The notes beneath the pieces are model-generated. The model had not been told where the DNA came from and searched no databases. It saw only the letters and a program-made list of their open reading frames with translations. Of a DNA stretch of 35,654 nucleotides, positions 1-8,345 are shown one piece after another. Every line of letters starts with the position of its first letter. The stretch's first letter is position 1. Position numbers and translations under genes: made by a program. The DNA comes from Candidatus Kuenenia stuttgartensis (GTDB lineage: Bacteria > Planctomycetota > Planctomycetia > Pirellulales > UBA1268): positions 1-35,654 of the forward strand of contig CAMCQY010000026.1 in assembly GCA_945877135.1 (NCBI GenBank). The letters are read 5' to 3'.

Positions 1-92
1 CGATGTTGCGGTTTCACGGCAAGGCTCGGCATCCTGCCGACCTTGCCTTGGCGGGCCTCCGCCCGCTGGTGCTGACACCGCCCTCCGGGCCT
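1..92 (-). repeat. R2 structured repeat, copy A (outer end may run off the window)
   Basis: Read on the minus strand this matches the copies at 14992-15075 and 35591-35654. Two hairpins are seen. The first is at 51-66, a 6-bp stem closed by a GGAG tetraloop (GCGGGC/GCCCGC). The second is at 18-47, a 12-bp stem with pentaloop AGGAT and one bulged G on the 3' arm (plus-strand C at 25). The other copies keep the same loops and bulge with different stem bases, so pairing rather than sequence is conserved. It lies 28 nt from an R1 copy. No ORF with coding character overlaps it. The function is unknown; a REP-like element, a MITE part or a structured RNA are all possible. Confidence 0.75.
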
Positions 93-120
93 AGCGCTGA
101 CGCGCGATGTGCCTTGCGGT

Positions 121-263
121 ATCCGTGAGGGGCTGCCCATGCCTCGAGAGCCGGCGTTGCTGACCAGCGCAGGCAGGATGCCGGAGCGCAGTCAGCATCG
201 AGTGAGCGGAGGCAGGATGCCGGAGCGACCGTCCGGCGATGGGGCATGGGCAGCCCCGAACCG
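121..263 (+). repeat. R1 structured repeat with terminal inverted repeats, copy A
   Basis: A 143-bp element, near-identical over long stretches to 9548-9692 and, inverted, to 14818-14963. Its ends form a perfect 15-bp inverted repeat: GGGGCTGCCCATGCC at 129-143 and its complement at 243-257. Inside, TGCTGAC pairs with GTCAGCA around a smaller GGC-AGGAT-GCC hairpin, and a second AGGAT-loop hairpin follows. Several short ORFs cross it but none looks like a protein. It sits between R2 copy A and tRNA-Arg. Confidence 0.75.
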
Positions 264-294
264 TTGGCGAACCCCTACGCCCCGCCAAATCAAA

Positions 295-368
<74 letters not shown>

Positions 369-476
369 CCGACAGTCTCGAAGAATACACGCTTCTCCCC
401 GCAACACCAAGATTGGACTGCCGGCCCCGGTCGATTCGTGCGTGGCCGGGTGGACAGACTCGGTATCCGCCCACCT

Positions 477-3278
477 TTACGCCGGCTCCTTCACCACCAG
501 AAACCCTTCTTTGTCGACGTCAAACGCGGCATCGAGCAGGCAGACCGCAGGCCTCTCGCTGCCCGCCGTTCTCGATCCAGAACCATCTCGCCGGGGCAGT
601 GTGGCACCGATCACGAGGGTCCGCGTGTCCCCCGGGGATATGCCCTGATCGGCAAGGGATTCCCGCTCCAGGCGGTCGCGGATGGCTGCCTCCGGCCAGA
701 CCACCACGCCGTTGACCACGCGGCCCACCGTGTCGGCCTTGAGGGTCACCTCGTGGTCGGCGGTCGCCCGCGAAGGTGGCGAATTCATCGCCACAAGGCC
801 CCCCGCTTCCCGGGGCGCGAACGCCACCACAGGCTCCACGCCGAACACCTCATGAAACCGGACCGACGCCTCACGCGCCCGCGGTAGTTCCGCGACCGCG
901 TCGATCGGCATCACCACCACGTCGAGCGTGTTCTTCAATCCGGCGAGCGGTCCGCCAGCATCGGTGGCCTGCTCGTCCGCCACCGCGAGCACCTGGTCCA
1001 CGCGGGCCAGCCAGATCGTGATTCGCTCACGCAGGATCGTCTCGCCGAGCAGCCGCGCCGGCAGTGCCGCGTCGACCGTGGTACCGCGGATGGCAAGCAG
1101 CCTCGCGCCATGGATCCCCAGCGAATCCTGCAGCGGATCGCCGGCTGCGAGCGACACGAGCAGCCGGTCTCCCCGGCGGACGAGGCAGCAGCCGTCGAAG
1201 GCCTCCGCTGTGGCGGCGGCCGCGGCGAGTTCGGCCGGCCGCGTGGCCAGCATTCTGTTCCTTACCGACGTCGCGGTGAGTTCCTGGAGCGCGAGCCGCG
1301 CCTCGTGGCAGGGCGTGCCGATCGGCAGAGGAGTGCCGTAGGTGAGTGTCACCCGCCGGGGGAATGCCCGGGGCCATTTCGTGAAATAGCGGCCCTCGGA
1401 AAAAGACAGCGTGCTGCCCCACATGCCGTCGATGTGGAGCGGCACAATCGGCGCCTCGACCCGCTCCAGGATCCACTCGAGGCCGCGTTTGAAGCCGAGG
1501 ATCTGCCCCGTCCGCGAGATGCCGCCCTCGGAAAAGATGCCGATCACGTCGCCGGAGGCGAGACCTGACTGGATCGCCTTGAGCGCCTGGCCCATCGACT
1601 TGGGCTTCGGATCGAAGAGGATGAAACGCCACTGGTCCGAGAGCATCCGGAGGAATTTTCCCTGGATGTTGGGGCCGTAGACCACCATCCGGATCGGCCG
1701 CAGGCTCGAGAGCACGACGATGAAACCGTCGAGCCACGAGAGATGGTTGGCGACGACCACGGCCGGCCCCGTGGCGGGCAGCCGGTCGGCATGGGCCACG
1801 CGGAAGCGGCGGGTGGCATGCACGATCGATGCCACGAAGATTCGCAGCGACGCCCGCGGGGCGGCGTAGATCGCCAGGCCAGCGGCCGCGGCGGCCAGCA
1901 GTCCGAAAAGCCCAAAGATGCTGCGGGCCGATAGCAGGGGCATCGCAGCGGCCAGCCCACCCTCGACCGTGGCGACGGCGGTCTGGTCCGTTGCCCAGGG
2001 GCTCGGGCTCCGCAGCAGGCCGTAGAGCATCGAAGCCGCAAACATGCCGGCGAAAGTGAGGAGATTGGCGGCGGCGAGGAGAGCCCCGCGGCGGGCCGGC
2101 GGACTCTTCTCCTGAAAGGCCGCTTCGAGCGGAACGTCGAAAATGCCGGCCCCGAATCCCAACAGCATCAGCGACGCAGCCGACCACCACCAGGCGAGTC
2201 CGGTCGCGCCGCAGCCCGCGGCGAAGATCGTGCGCGGCCCGAGAGCCAGGGCAAACGATCCCAGCGCCATCAGGATCGCGCCGAGTGGCACAAGCCCCAT
2301 ATCGACCCCACGGATCGACACTTTTCCCGCCACGAGGCTGCCCAGGCCGATGCCGCTGACCAGCGCGATGAGCAGCGGCACGACCTGCCCCTGCGAGGTC
2401 GCCCCCGCCTCGGTAGCGTATTGATCGACGTTGAGCTGCGCAACGGCGCCGAGCGCCCAGAAGAAAACGATGCCAATGGCCGCGGCTGCCAGTTCGCGAT
2501 GGCGGAAGAGTTCCGCGAGGTCGCTCCAGGTTCGGGAGAGGGCGTTCCAGGGGGGCGGGGCGGTGGGGTCGGCCGCGGGTCGGCGGCCGAGCAGCAGCGC
2601 TGCGATCCAGCCGACCAAGGCGAGGCCGACGAGCACGATCGCTGCCGGAATGGCATGCGTCCAGAGCGGCGCGGAGTGCATCTTTCCATCGCTCCCCAGC
2701 ACGCCATCACTGTTCATCACGACCGTGCCATCGGCGAGCCAGTTGCCCCCTGCCATGCCCGCGAGCGTGGCGGCCAGCGTCACCATCGCGAAGAGTCCAT
2801 TCGCATGGGAGAGCCTCGGCGTAGGCACCGTCTCGGGGATCGTGCCGATGACACTCGGGGCGAGCAGTGCGGCCTGACAGCCGATCACGATCACGGTCGC
2901 CAGCAGCAGCCAGAGGCCGGCCGGCAGCCCAGCGAAGAGCCCCCCCGACTGCACGCCCCAGGCCACGGCGGCGGCCGCGGCAGCCGCGATGAGAACCTCC
3001 GCGAACTTGCACCAGACGATCACCGACCGCTTCGGATAGCGGTCGGCCAGCCAGCCGGCCAGCCAGGCGAGCAGCACGAACGGCAGCACGAACCCAGCCG
3101 TGCCGATGGTGAGAACAAGGGCCACCTGACCTGACGCGACCGCCTTCTTGCCCAGGCCGATCGCCAGCCAGCGGAGCACGTTGTCGTTGATGACCGTGAC
3201 CGCCCGGAGGGCTAACAGTGGCCGAAAGCCACTCGTGGTGGGGGGGGAGATCGAGGTGGAGGGCGCGATCGATTCCAA
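477..3278 (-). CDS. MFS transporter fused to PlsC-type lysophospholipid acyltransferase
   Basis: A 933-residue inner-membrane protein if it starts at the TTG at 3278, which follows a GAGG Shine-Dalgarno-like site by 6 nt. The frame stays open to 3647, but that extension is not MFS-like and would run into the divergent gene. Roughly residues 20-430 form an MFS domain, with the loop motif GWLADRYPKRS after the second helix. Residues about 480-690 form a PlsC acyltransferase domain: NHLSWLD supplies the HX4D catalytic motif (His about 512), and FSEGGISR replaces the usual FPEGTRS (about 583). The last 230 residues or so match nothing I recognise. The layout recalls LplT-Aas proteins that import and re-acylate lysophospholipids, but the AMP-binding acyl-ACP synthetase domain of Aas is not visible. 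Lysophospholipid remodelling is the likely role, by inference. Confidence 0.85.
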   Translation of the reverse strand: MESIAPSTSISPPTTSGFRPLLALRAVTVINDNVLRWLAIGLGKKAVASGQVALVLTIGTAGFVLPFVLLAWLAGWLADRYPKRSVIVWCKFAEVLIAAAAAAAVAWGVQSGGLFAGLPAGLWLLLATVIVIGCQAALLAPSVIGTIPETVPTPRLSHANGLFAMVTLAATLAGMAGGNWLADGTVVMNSDGVLGSDGKMHSAPLWTHAIPAAIVLVGLALVGWIAALLLGRRPAADPTAPPPWNALSRTWSDLAELFRHRELAAAAIGIVFFWALGAVAQLNVDQYATEAGATSQGQVVPLLIALVSGIGLGSLVAGKVSIRGVDMGLVPLGAILMALGSFALALGPRTIFAAGCGATGLAWWWSAASLMLLGFGAGIFDVPLEAAFQEKSPPARRGALLAAANLLTFAGMFAASMLYGLLRSPSPWATDQTAVATVEGGLAAAMPLLSARSIFGLFGLLAAAAAGLAIYAAPRASLRIFVASIVHATRRFRVAHADRLPATGPAVVVANHLSWLDGFIVVLSSLRPIRMVVYGPNIQGKFLRMLSDQWRFILFDPKPKSMGQALKAIQSGLASGDVIGIFSEGGISRTGQILGFKRGLEWILERVEAPIVPLHIDGMWGSTLSFSEGRYFTKWPRAFPRRVTLTYGTPLPIGTPCHEARLALQELTATSVRNRMLATRPAELAAAAATAEAFDGCCLVRRGDRLLVSLAAGDPLQDSLGIHGARLLAIRGTTVDAALPARLLGETILRERITIWLARVDQVLAVADEQATDAGGPLAGLKNTLDVVVMPIDAVAELPRAREASVRFHEVFGVEPVVAFAPREAGGLVAMNSPPSRATADHEVTLKADTVGRVVNGVVVWPEAAIRDRLERESLADQGISPGDTRTLVIGATLPRRDGSGSRTAGSERPAVCLLDAAFDVDKEGFLVVKEPA

Positions 3279-3323
3279 GTGTCGCCTCAATGCATGCGTC
3301 GAATGGCTGAGTTTGCCGGCAGT

Positions 3324-3353
3324 TTGCAGTTGCCAGGGTGGCGAACGTATTCT
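3324..3353 (+). promoter_or_regulatory. Possible sigma-70 promoter for the secreted protein gene
   Basis: TTGCAG at 3324-3329, an 18-bp spacer, then TATTCT at 3348-3353, about 100 bp before the start codon at 3451. It lies in the 172-bp divergent spacer between the MFS-acyltransferase gene and this one. The match is moderate and comes from inspection only. Confidence 0.3.
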
Positions 3354-3450
3354 CAATGGATCGGCCGCGCGGCAACAAGGCCGATCGCCCACCGCGTAAG
3401 GCGTGGGGGCCAGACCGCTCTTCCAGGGAAGGAAATACAAGGAAACTGCC

Positions 3451-4059
3451 ATGCTGAATCTCACGACGATCAACACCCGCCTGTCGACCCGCCTGTCTTT
3501 GAACGCGCTGGTCGCCAACGCTCTGGCTTGGAGCGGCCTGCTCCGAAACGGCGTCTTGGCGTCGGCAGCAGTGGCAGCCTGCCTCGCCGCGTTCACATCA
3601 CCCGCCCACGGGCAGGTCGTGATGTACGAAACCTTCCGGCCAGTCACCTCCTACTACTCGCCAGCCGCCGCCGGCTACGCCCCGATGGCGGCCGGCTACC
3701 CCGGCGGCTACATGGCCAACTACTCGCCCGCCGGCAACTATGCCGCGGTCACGGCGTTTTCCCCGCCTGTTGCCACCGGCTACGTTGCCAATTATCCGGT
3801 CGCCAGCTACCCCGTGACTCAGGTGGCAAACTACCCCGTGACACAGGTCGCCAATTACGCGGTCGAGACGGTTTCCTCGCCGGTGAGCGTGACGAGCTAC
3901 TACGCTCCGGCACCTGCCATGCCGGTCATGGCCGCCCCGGTCTACGCAGCCCCGGTGACGACCTACTACGCCCCCGGTGCCGTTGCCGTGCCGCTCTACC
4001 GGCGTGGGCTCTTCGGTGGCCTGCGGCCCGCCCGCACCGCGATGTATATTCCCTACTGA
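3451..4059 (+). CDS. Secreted Tyr/Pro/Ala/Val-rich protein, unknown function
   Basis: A 202-residue protein from the ATG at 3451, preceded by AAGGAAA with 5 nt spacing; an in-frame start at 3403 would add 16 residues and is less likely. The N-terminus has a basic stretch, a hydrophobic core near residues 33-48 and an AHGQ-type cleavage site near residue 53. The mature part is low complexity, with repeated YYSPA, YAPMAAGY, VANYPV and YYAPG units; VTQVANYPV occurs twice in tandem. It ends GLFGGLRPARTAMYIPY. No catalytic motif is visible. Tyr-rich, low-charge exported proteins suggest a structural or surface role, but I do not recognise the family. A hairpin terminator begins at the stop codon, so it is probably monocistronic. 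Confidence 0.75.
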   Translation: MLNLTTINTRLSTRLSLNALVANALAWSGLLRNGVLASAAVAACLAAFTSPAHGQVVMYETFRPVTSYYSPAAAGYAPMAAGYPGGYMANYSPAGNYAAVTAFSPPVATGYVANYPVASYPVTQVANYPVTQVANYAVETVSSPVSVTSYYAPAPAMPVMAAPVYAAPVTTYYAPGAVAVPLYRRGLFGGLRPARTAMYIPY

Positions 4060-4084
4060 CCGCGGTGCTGACCGCGGTTTCTTG
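4059..4084 (+). terminator. Rho-independent-type terminator after the secreted protein gene
   Basis: ACCGCGGT at 4059-4066 and again at 4071-4078 (a self-complementary octamer) form an 8-bp stem with loop GCTG, followed by TTCTT. The first stem base is the last base of the stop codon. The T-tract is short. It overlaps the -35 of the next promoter by a few bases. Confidence 0.6.
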
Positions 4085-4109
4085 ACCCTTCGCTCCTGCA
4101 CCCTATAGT
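4082..4109 (+). promoter_or_regulatory. Strong sigma-70-like promoter of the carotenoid operon
   Basis: TTGACC at 4082-4087 and TATAGT at 4104-4109 with a 16-bp spacer: five of six consensus bases in each box. It sits directly after the upstream terminator and points into the carotenoid genes. The implied transcription start is near 4116, giving a leader of about 180 nt before the first start codon. Confidence 0.6.
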
Positions 4110-4198
4110 ACGTCCAGCACTTGCAAAACGGACGTTCTGCCGGCGCGGATAGTTCATGGACTGCTTCCTTCGTGGTGCAGTTGCATCGCGGGATGCAA
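4110..4198 (+). promoter_or_regulatory. Inverted repeats at +1 and in the leader of the carotenoid operon
   Basis: Two inverted repeats are visible. ACGTCC (4110-4115) and GGACGT (4130-4135) flank the predicted transcription start with a 14-bp centre, the geometry of an operator or a 5'-end hairpin. TTGCATC (4181-4187) and GATGCAA (4192-4198) make a perfect 7-bp stem with loop GCGG in the leader. I match neither to a known riboswitch or regulator site. Confidence 0.4.
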
Positions 4199-4294
4199 GG
4201 CCTGTCTTCAACGGGAAGCGTCGGCAGCTCGTTGGCGGACACGAGTGGAAGCGGGCCGGGATGACTTTTCCAGCGGCTCGTGAAAAGAGTAGGG

Positions 4295-5845
4295 ATGACG
4301 CGAACGGTCAACATCATCGGCGCCGGTCCAGGTGGCCTCGCCGCAGCCATGCTCCTCGCCCGAGCCGGACTCCGGGTACGGGTCCTCGAGCGACTCGACG
4401 TGCCGGGGGGACGTACCAGCACGATCACCACGCCAGAGGGGTTCCGCTTCGACCTCGGCCCCACCTTCTTTCTTTACCCGCGGGTCTTGGACGAGATCTT
4501 CACCGATGTCGGCTATGACCTGCGGCGGGAGGTGGAGATGGTCCGGCTCGATCCTCAGTATCGGTTGGTCTTCGGTGCCGGAGGAGAACTGCTCGCCACG
4601 CCCGACGCCGATCGCATGGAGGCGGAGGTATCGCGGCTGTCGCCGGCAGACCGTGGCGCGTTCACGAGGTTCATGGTGGCCAACCGGGATAAGTTTGCCC
4701 GGTTCGCTCCGTTCCTGGAACAGCCCTTCGAGAGCTGGATGGATCTGGTCACGCCCGATTTGCTCAAGCTGATGCCGATCCTCAAGCCGTGGAAAAGCCT
4801 CGATTCGGAACTGGGCTCGTTTTTCTCAGACGAGCGAATCCGCCTCGCGTTCACGTTCCAGTCGAAGTATCTCGGCATGTCGCCGTTCCGCTGCCCGAGC
4901 CTGTTCTCGATCCTGTCGTTCCTCGAATACGAACATGGTGTCTTCCACCCGATCGGCGGATGCGGCGCCGTCTCGGCCACGATGGCCCGTATCGCCACCG
5001 ACATGGGGGTGGAGATCCACTACGGCGAGCCGGTCGAGTCGCTCGAATTCAACGGACGGAGGGTGACGGCCGTACGGACATCACGCGCCACCTACGGTGC
5101 CGATGCGACGGTGGTCAATGCCGACTTTGCCCGCACGATGACGCGACTGGTGCCCGACCATCTACGACGACGGTGGAGTGACCGAAAAATCGCCTCGAAG
5201 CGGTTCTCCTGCTCCACCTTCATGCTCTACCTCGGCATCGAAGGCCGCTACGACGAGATTCCGCACCACACGATCTATCTGTCTGACAACTACCGCGAGA
5301 ATCTCGCCGACATCGAGACCCGGCACCGGCTCGGCACCGATCCATCGATGTACGTTCAAAATGCCGGCATCACCGACTCGACGCTCGCTCCGGCCGGCAT
5401 GAGCACGCTCTACCTGCTCATTCCTGTCACCCAGCGGCATCCCAACGTGGACTGGCGGCGGGAGGCGGCAGGCTATCGGGAGGTGGCCCTCGATCAGCTC
5501 GAACGGCTCGGCATCCACGGCATCCGTGAGCGGATTCGGTACGAGAAGATGCTGACGCCCGACGACTGGCAGGACGGCTACGAGATCTACCGCGGGGCGA
5601 CGTTCAACCTCTCTCACGACCTCAAGCAGATGCTGCACCTGCGGCCGCACAACCGGTTCGAGGATCTCGATGGGGTCTACCTCGTGGGGGGTGGCACGCA
5701 TCCGGGCAGTGGGCTGCCGGTCATCTACTCCTCGGCCCGGATCGCCTCCGATCTGCTGCTGAACGATCTGGGCATCGATGGCCAGCAGCGGGGCCGGCGG
5801 CCGGCACCTCGATCCAAAGGCACAGAACCCGTTCATGCGGTATGA
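4295..5845 (+). CDS. CrtI/CrtN/CrtP-family carotenoid desaturase or oxygenase (first of two)
   Basis: A 516-residue FAD-dependent amine-oxidase-fold enzyme from the ATG at 4295, with AAGAG 5 nt upstream; a GTG at 4280 lacks a ribosome site. The dinucleotide-binding motif GAGPGG is at residues 9-14, followed by the VPGGR motif of the phytoene desaturase family. [11 protein letters not shown] follows near residue 50. The C-terminus has [16 protein letters not shown], the characteristic carotenoid desaturase signature. Such enzymes introduce conjugated double bonds into phytoene or diapophytoene, or oxidise terminal methyls (CrtP type). Sequence inspection cannot say which of the two paralogues here desaturates and which oxidises. 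It is first in an operon with a second family member, an acyltransferase and a CrtQ-like glycosyltransferase, which favours a CrtN or CrtP role. Confidence 0.88.
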   Translation: MTRTVNIIGAGPGGLAAAMLLARAGLRVRVLERLDVPGGRTSTITTPEGFRFDLGPTFFLYPRVLDEIFTDVGYDLRREVEMVRLDPQYRLVFGAGGELLATPDADRMEAEVSRLSPADRGAFTRFMVANRDKFARFAPFLEQPFESWMDLVTPDLLKLMPILKPWKSLDSELGSFFSDERIRLAFTFQSKYLGMSPFRCPSLFSILSFLEYEHGVFHPIGGCGAVSATMARIATDMGVEIHYGEPVESLEFNGRRVTAVRTSRATYGADATVVNADFARTMTRLVPDHLRRRWSDRKIASKRFSCSTFMLYLGIEGRYDEIPHHTIYLSDNYRENLADIETRHRLGTDPSMYVQNAGITDSTLAPAGMSTLYLLIPVTQRHPNVDWRREAAGYREVALDQLERLGIHGIRERIRYEKMLTPDDWQDGYEIYRGATFNLSHDLKQMLHLRPHNRFEDLDGVYLVGGGTHPGSGLPVIYSSARIASDLLLNDLGIDGQQRGRRPAPRSKGTEPVHAV

Positions 5846-5920
5846 CAGTGGCCCCTCGGCCGTCTCCTGCACACAGATTCACACCAGCACAGCGCCCCCC
5901 AGACAGCCGAGGACGGCACG

Positions 5921-7486
5921 ATGAACATGTCGCGTGAACACAACAGGGTGGTGGTCGTAGGCGGCGGCCTCGGCGGGCTGGCGACGGCCTGCACGCTGGC
6001 TGCTCGCGGCTATGCCGTAACGCTCTGCGACAAAAACCCCTGGGTAGGCGGCAAGGCAGCCGTGCTCGCCGAGCAGGGCTTCCGCTTCGACATGGGCCCG
6101 ACGATTCTTACCATCCCCCGGGTGCTCAAGCGGATCTACGCCGAGGCGGGCCGCGAACTGGAAGATCATCTCGACCTCGTGCCGCTCGATCCACAGTGGC
6201 GGAGTTTCTTCGACGACGGCACAACGCTCGACCTCCATGCCGACGTCGACCGCATGCGGGCCACGCTCGACGCCTACGCCCCCGGCACGGGCAGCGGCGC
6301 CGGCTACGCGCGGTTCATGGACCTCTCAAAACGGCTGCACCAGATCTCTGAAGACTATTTTTTCTGGCGGAACGTGGGTGGCCTGAAGGACATGTTCGAC
6401 CCCCGCCGGGGCATGTCGTTCTCGATCGTCAAGGAAGTGATGGGGATGAGGCCCGGCCGTAGCGTGGCCGGGACCGTGCGGTCGTTCGTTCCTGACGAGC
6501 GGACGGCTCAGATGCTGGATCACTTCACGCAATATGTCGGCAGTTCACCCGATGCCTCGCCCGCGGTGCTCTGCGGCATCGCCCACATGCAGTCGAACGA
6601 CGGCGTCTGGTATCCCCGCGGTGGCACCGGTGCCGTGCCTCGGGCGTTGGCCAGCCTGGCCGTCGATCTGGGGGTGGAAATCCGCACGCGGACGCCAATC
6701 CGTCGGATCATCGTGGAAGGGGGCCGCGTCACGGGGGTGGAAACGGAGACAGGCGAGACGATCGCCGCAGGGGCTGTCGTCAGCAATTCCGACAGCGTTC
6801 GCACGCACCGCGAACTGGTCGATGGCCAGCCTCGCGAACGGTTCCTTCACCGTCGCCGCTACGAACCGGCCTGCTCGGGCGTCGTGCTCTACCTCGGCCT
6901 CGACAAGCGGTATGAGCAACTGATCCATCACAACTTCGTCTTCTCGCACGACCCGCACGAGGAGTTCGAGATGATCTATCGCCGTGGAGAGCCGGCTCCA
7001 GACCCGACCTGCTATGTCTGCGCACCGGCCGTCACCGAGCCCGGCGTCGCCCCCCCCGGGGGCGAGGCGCTCTACGTTCTCGTGCACACGCCCTATCTGC
7101 GGCCACACCACGATTGGTCGAAGATGTTCGCGCCATACCGCCGCCGAATCATCGAAAAGCTCGAGAGCACGGCAGGCATGAAGGATCTCGAGAAGCACAT
7201 CGTCTTCGAACGGGCGCTCACGCCGCAGGACATCAACGACCGCTACCACGTGCTCGACGGTGCGATCTACGGCCTGGCAAGCCACGGTAAGTTTCTGGGC
7301 GCGTTCAAGCCGGCCAACCGGTCGCCTGACATCGAAGGCCTGTATCTCGCGGGCGGCTCGGCCCATCCCGGCCCAGGTATGCCGATGGTGATGATGTCGG
7401 GATGGATCGCCGCCGACTGTGTCGATAAGGACGGCATCGTCGCACGTGCGTCATCGGCTGCCCACTCCGCAACGTGCCCCGCCTGA
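5921..7486 (+). CDS. CrtI/CrtN/CrtP-family carotenoid desaturase or oxygenase (second of two)
   Basis: A 521-residue protein with start ATG at 5921 and GAGGA upstream. It has the FAD motif GGGLGG (residues 14-19), WVGGKAAV, then FDMGPTILTIPRV and the C-terminal signature GLYLAGGSAHPGPGMP. It shares family and length with its upstream neighbour but is clearly divergent, as expected for a desaturase/oxygenase pair rather than a recent duplication. The gap to the preceding gene is 75 bp and to the next 34 bp, so co-transcription is likely. In staphyloxanthin synthesis CrtN desaturates diapophytoene and CrtP oxidises the end group; assigning these roles within this pair is inference. The last 15 residues (ASSAAHSATCPA) look unconserved. 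Confidence 0.88.
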   Translation: MNMSREHNRVVVVGGGLGGLATACTLAARGYAVTLCDKNPWVGGKAAVLAEQGFRFDMGPTILTIPRVLKRIYAEAGRELEDHLDLVPLDPQWRSFFDDGTTLDLHADVDRMRATLDAYAPGTGSGAGYARFMDLSKRLHQISEDYFFWRNVGGLKDMFDPRRGMSFSIVKEVMGMRPGRSVAGTVRSFVPDERTAQMLDHFTQYVGSSPDASPAVLCGIAHMQSNDGVWYPRGGTGAVPRALASLAVDLGVEIRTRTPIRRIIVEGGRVTGVETETGETIAAGAVVSNSDSVRTHRELVDGQPRERFLHRRRYEPACSGVVLYLGLDKRYEQLIHHNFVFSHDPHEEFEMIYRRGEPAPDPTCYVCAPAVTEPGVAPPGGEALYVLVHTPYLRPHHDWSKMFAPYRRRIIEKLESTAGMKDLEKHIVFERALTPQDINDRYHVLDGAIYGLASHGKFLGAFKPANRSPDIEGLYLAGGSAHPGPGMPMVMMSGWIAADCVDKDGIVARASSAAHSATCPA

Positions 7487-7520
7487 CCGGCACCTTCGAC
7501 CGCCATCAGGCACTGCTTCC

Positions 7521-8345
7521 ATGCCGCCGCCGGACGACCTCCACGAGCACGAGCTGCCGGCTTTTTCCAGGCAACTCAATGGATGGTTCATGCTCTACGT
7601 GCGGCGATTCTTTCGCCGGCACTTCCATGCGCTGCGGGTGCTAGGTGGGGAGAACGGCAAGCCTGGCACGCCCGACATCGCCGGGGAACCTGTCATCTTC
7701 TACACAAACCATCCCGGCTGGTGGGATCCGCTGGTCTTTCTGCTGCTGGCAGGAAAGTGCTATCCAGATCGGCTCAGCTACGGCCCAATCGACGCTACCG
7801 CGCTCGGCAAGTACCGATTCATGGAACGCATCGGGTTCCTCGGCATCGAGCGGGACTCTCGGCGGGGCGCCGCCCGCTTTCTGCGGATGGCCAAGGCAGC
7901 CAGCCTCCGAAGGGACGTGATCTTCTGGATCACCTCGCAGGGATCGTTTGCCGATCCGCGGACACGACCACCCGCGATCCGGCCTGGCGTGGGTCATGCT
8001 GTGGCGTCGAGCGGCCGCGGCCTGATCGTGCCGGTGGCGGTCGAGTATCCATTCTGGAGCGAGCGGCTGCCGGAGGCCCTCGTGGCGTTCGGTCCGGCTA
8101 TGCGGATCGCCGACACGCACGAGGCCCGCGACGCAAAAGCGTGGACGGCGGTGCTGGAGGCCGCGCTCACGGCCACGCAGGACAGGCTCGCTGAGGCCGC
8201 GATCCGCCGCGACCCGCATGCCTTCACCGTGTTGACCTCGGGCGACGTTGGGGTGGGCTGGGTGTACGACAGCCTGCGGCGATGCAGGGCCTGGTGGCGG
8301 GGCGAGCGGTTCGACGCCTCGCACGGCGGGGAGCAACTGAGATGA
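7521..8345 (+). CDS. PlsC-fold acyltransferase, candidate carotenoid glycoside acyltransferase
   Basis: A 274-residue protein starting at the ATG at 7521; the longer frame from 7419 would overlap the previous gene. NHPGWWD (residues 63-69) is the HX4D catalytic motif of the glycerol-phosphate acyltransferase superfamily. The second substrate motif is TSQGSFADPRTRP (138-150), replacing the usual FPEGTRS: Gln stands where Glu is expected, with an Arg downstream. No clear signal peptide is seen; a hydrophobic face near 70-78 could contact the membrane. Its stop overlaps the glycosyltransferase start by four bases (ATGA), linking the two steps. By context it would acylate the sugar of a glycosylated carotenoid, the role CrtO plays in Staphylococcus. 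A lipid role remains possible. Confidence 0.8.
   Translation: MPPPDDLHEHELPAFSRQLNGWFMLYVRRFFRRHFHALRVLGGENGKPGTPDIAGEPVIFYTNHPGWWDPLVFLLLAGKCYPDRLSYGPIDATALGKYRFMERIGFLGIERDSRRGAARFLRMAKAASLRRDVIFWITSQGSFADPRTRPPAIRPGVGHAVASSGRGLIVPVAVEYPFWSERLPEALVAFGPAMRIADTHEARDAKAWTAVLEAALTATQDRLAEAAIRRDPHAFTVLTSGDVGVGWVYDSLRRCRAWWRGERFDASHGGEQLR

Noticed and set aside
3279-3647. N-terminal extension of the MFS-acyltransferase to the ATG at 3647
   Set aside because: The extra 123 residues have no MFS character and cover the start of the divergent secreted-protein gene; the TTG at 3278 has a suitable ribosome site.
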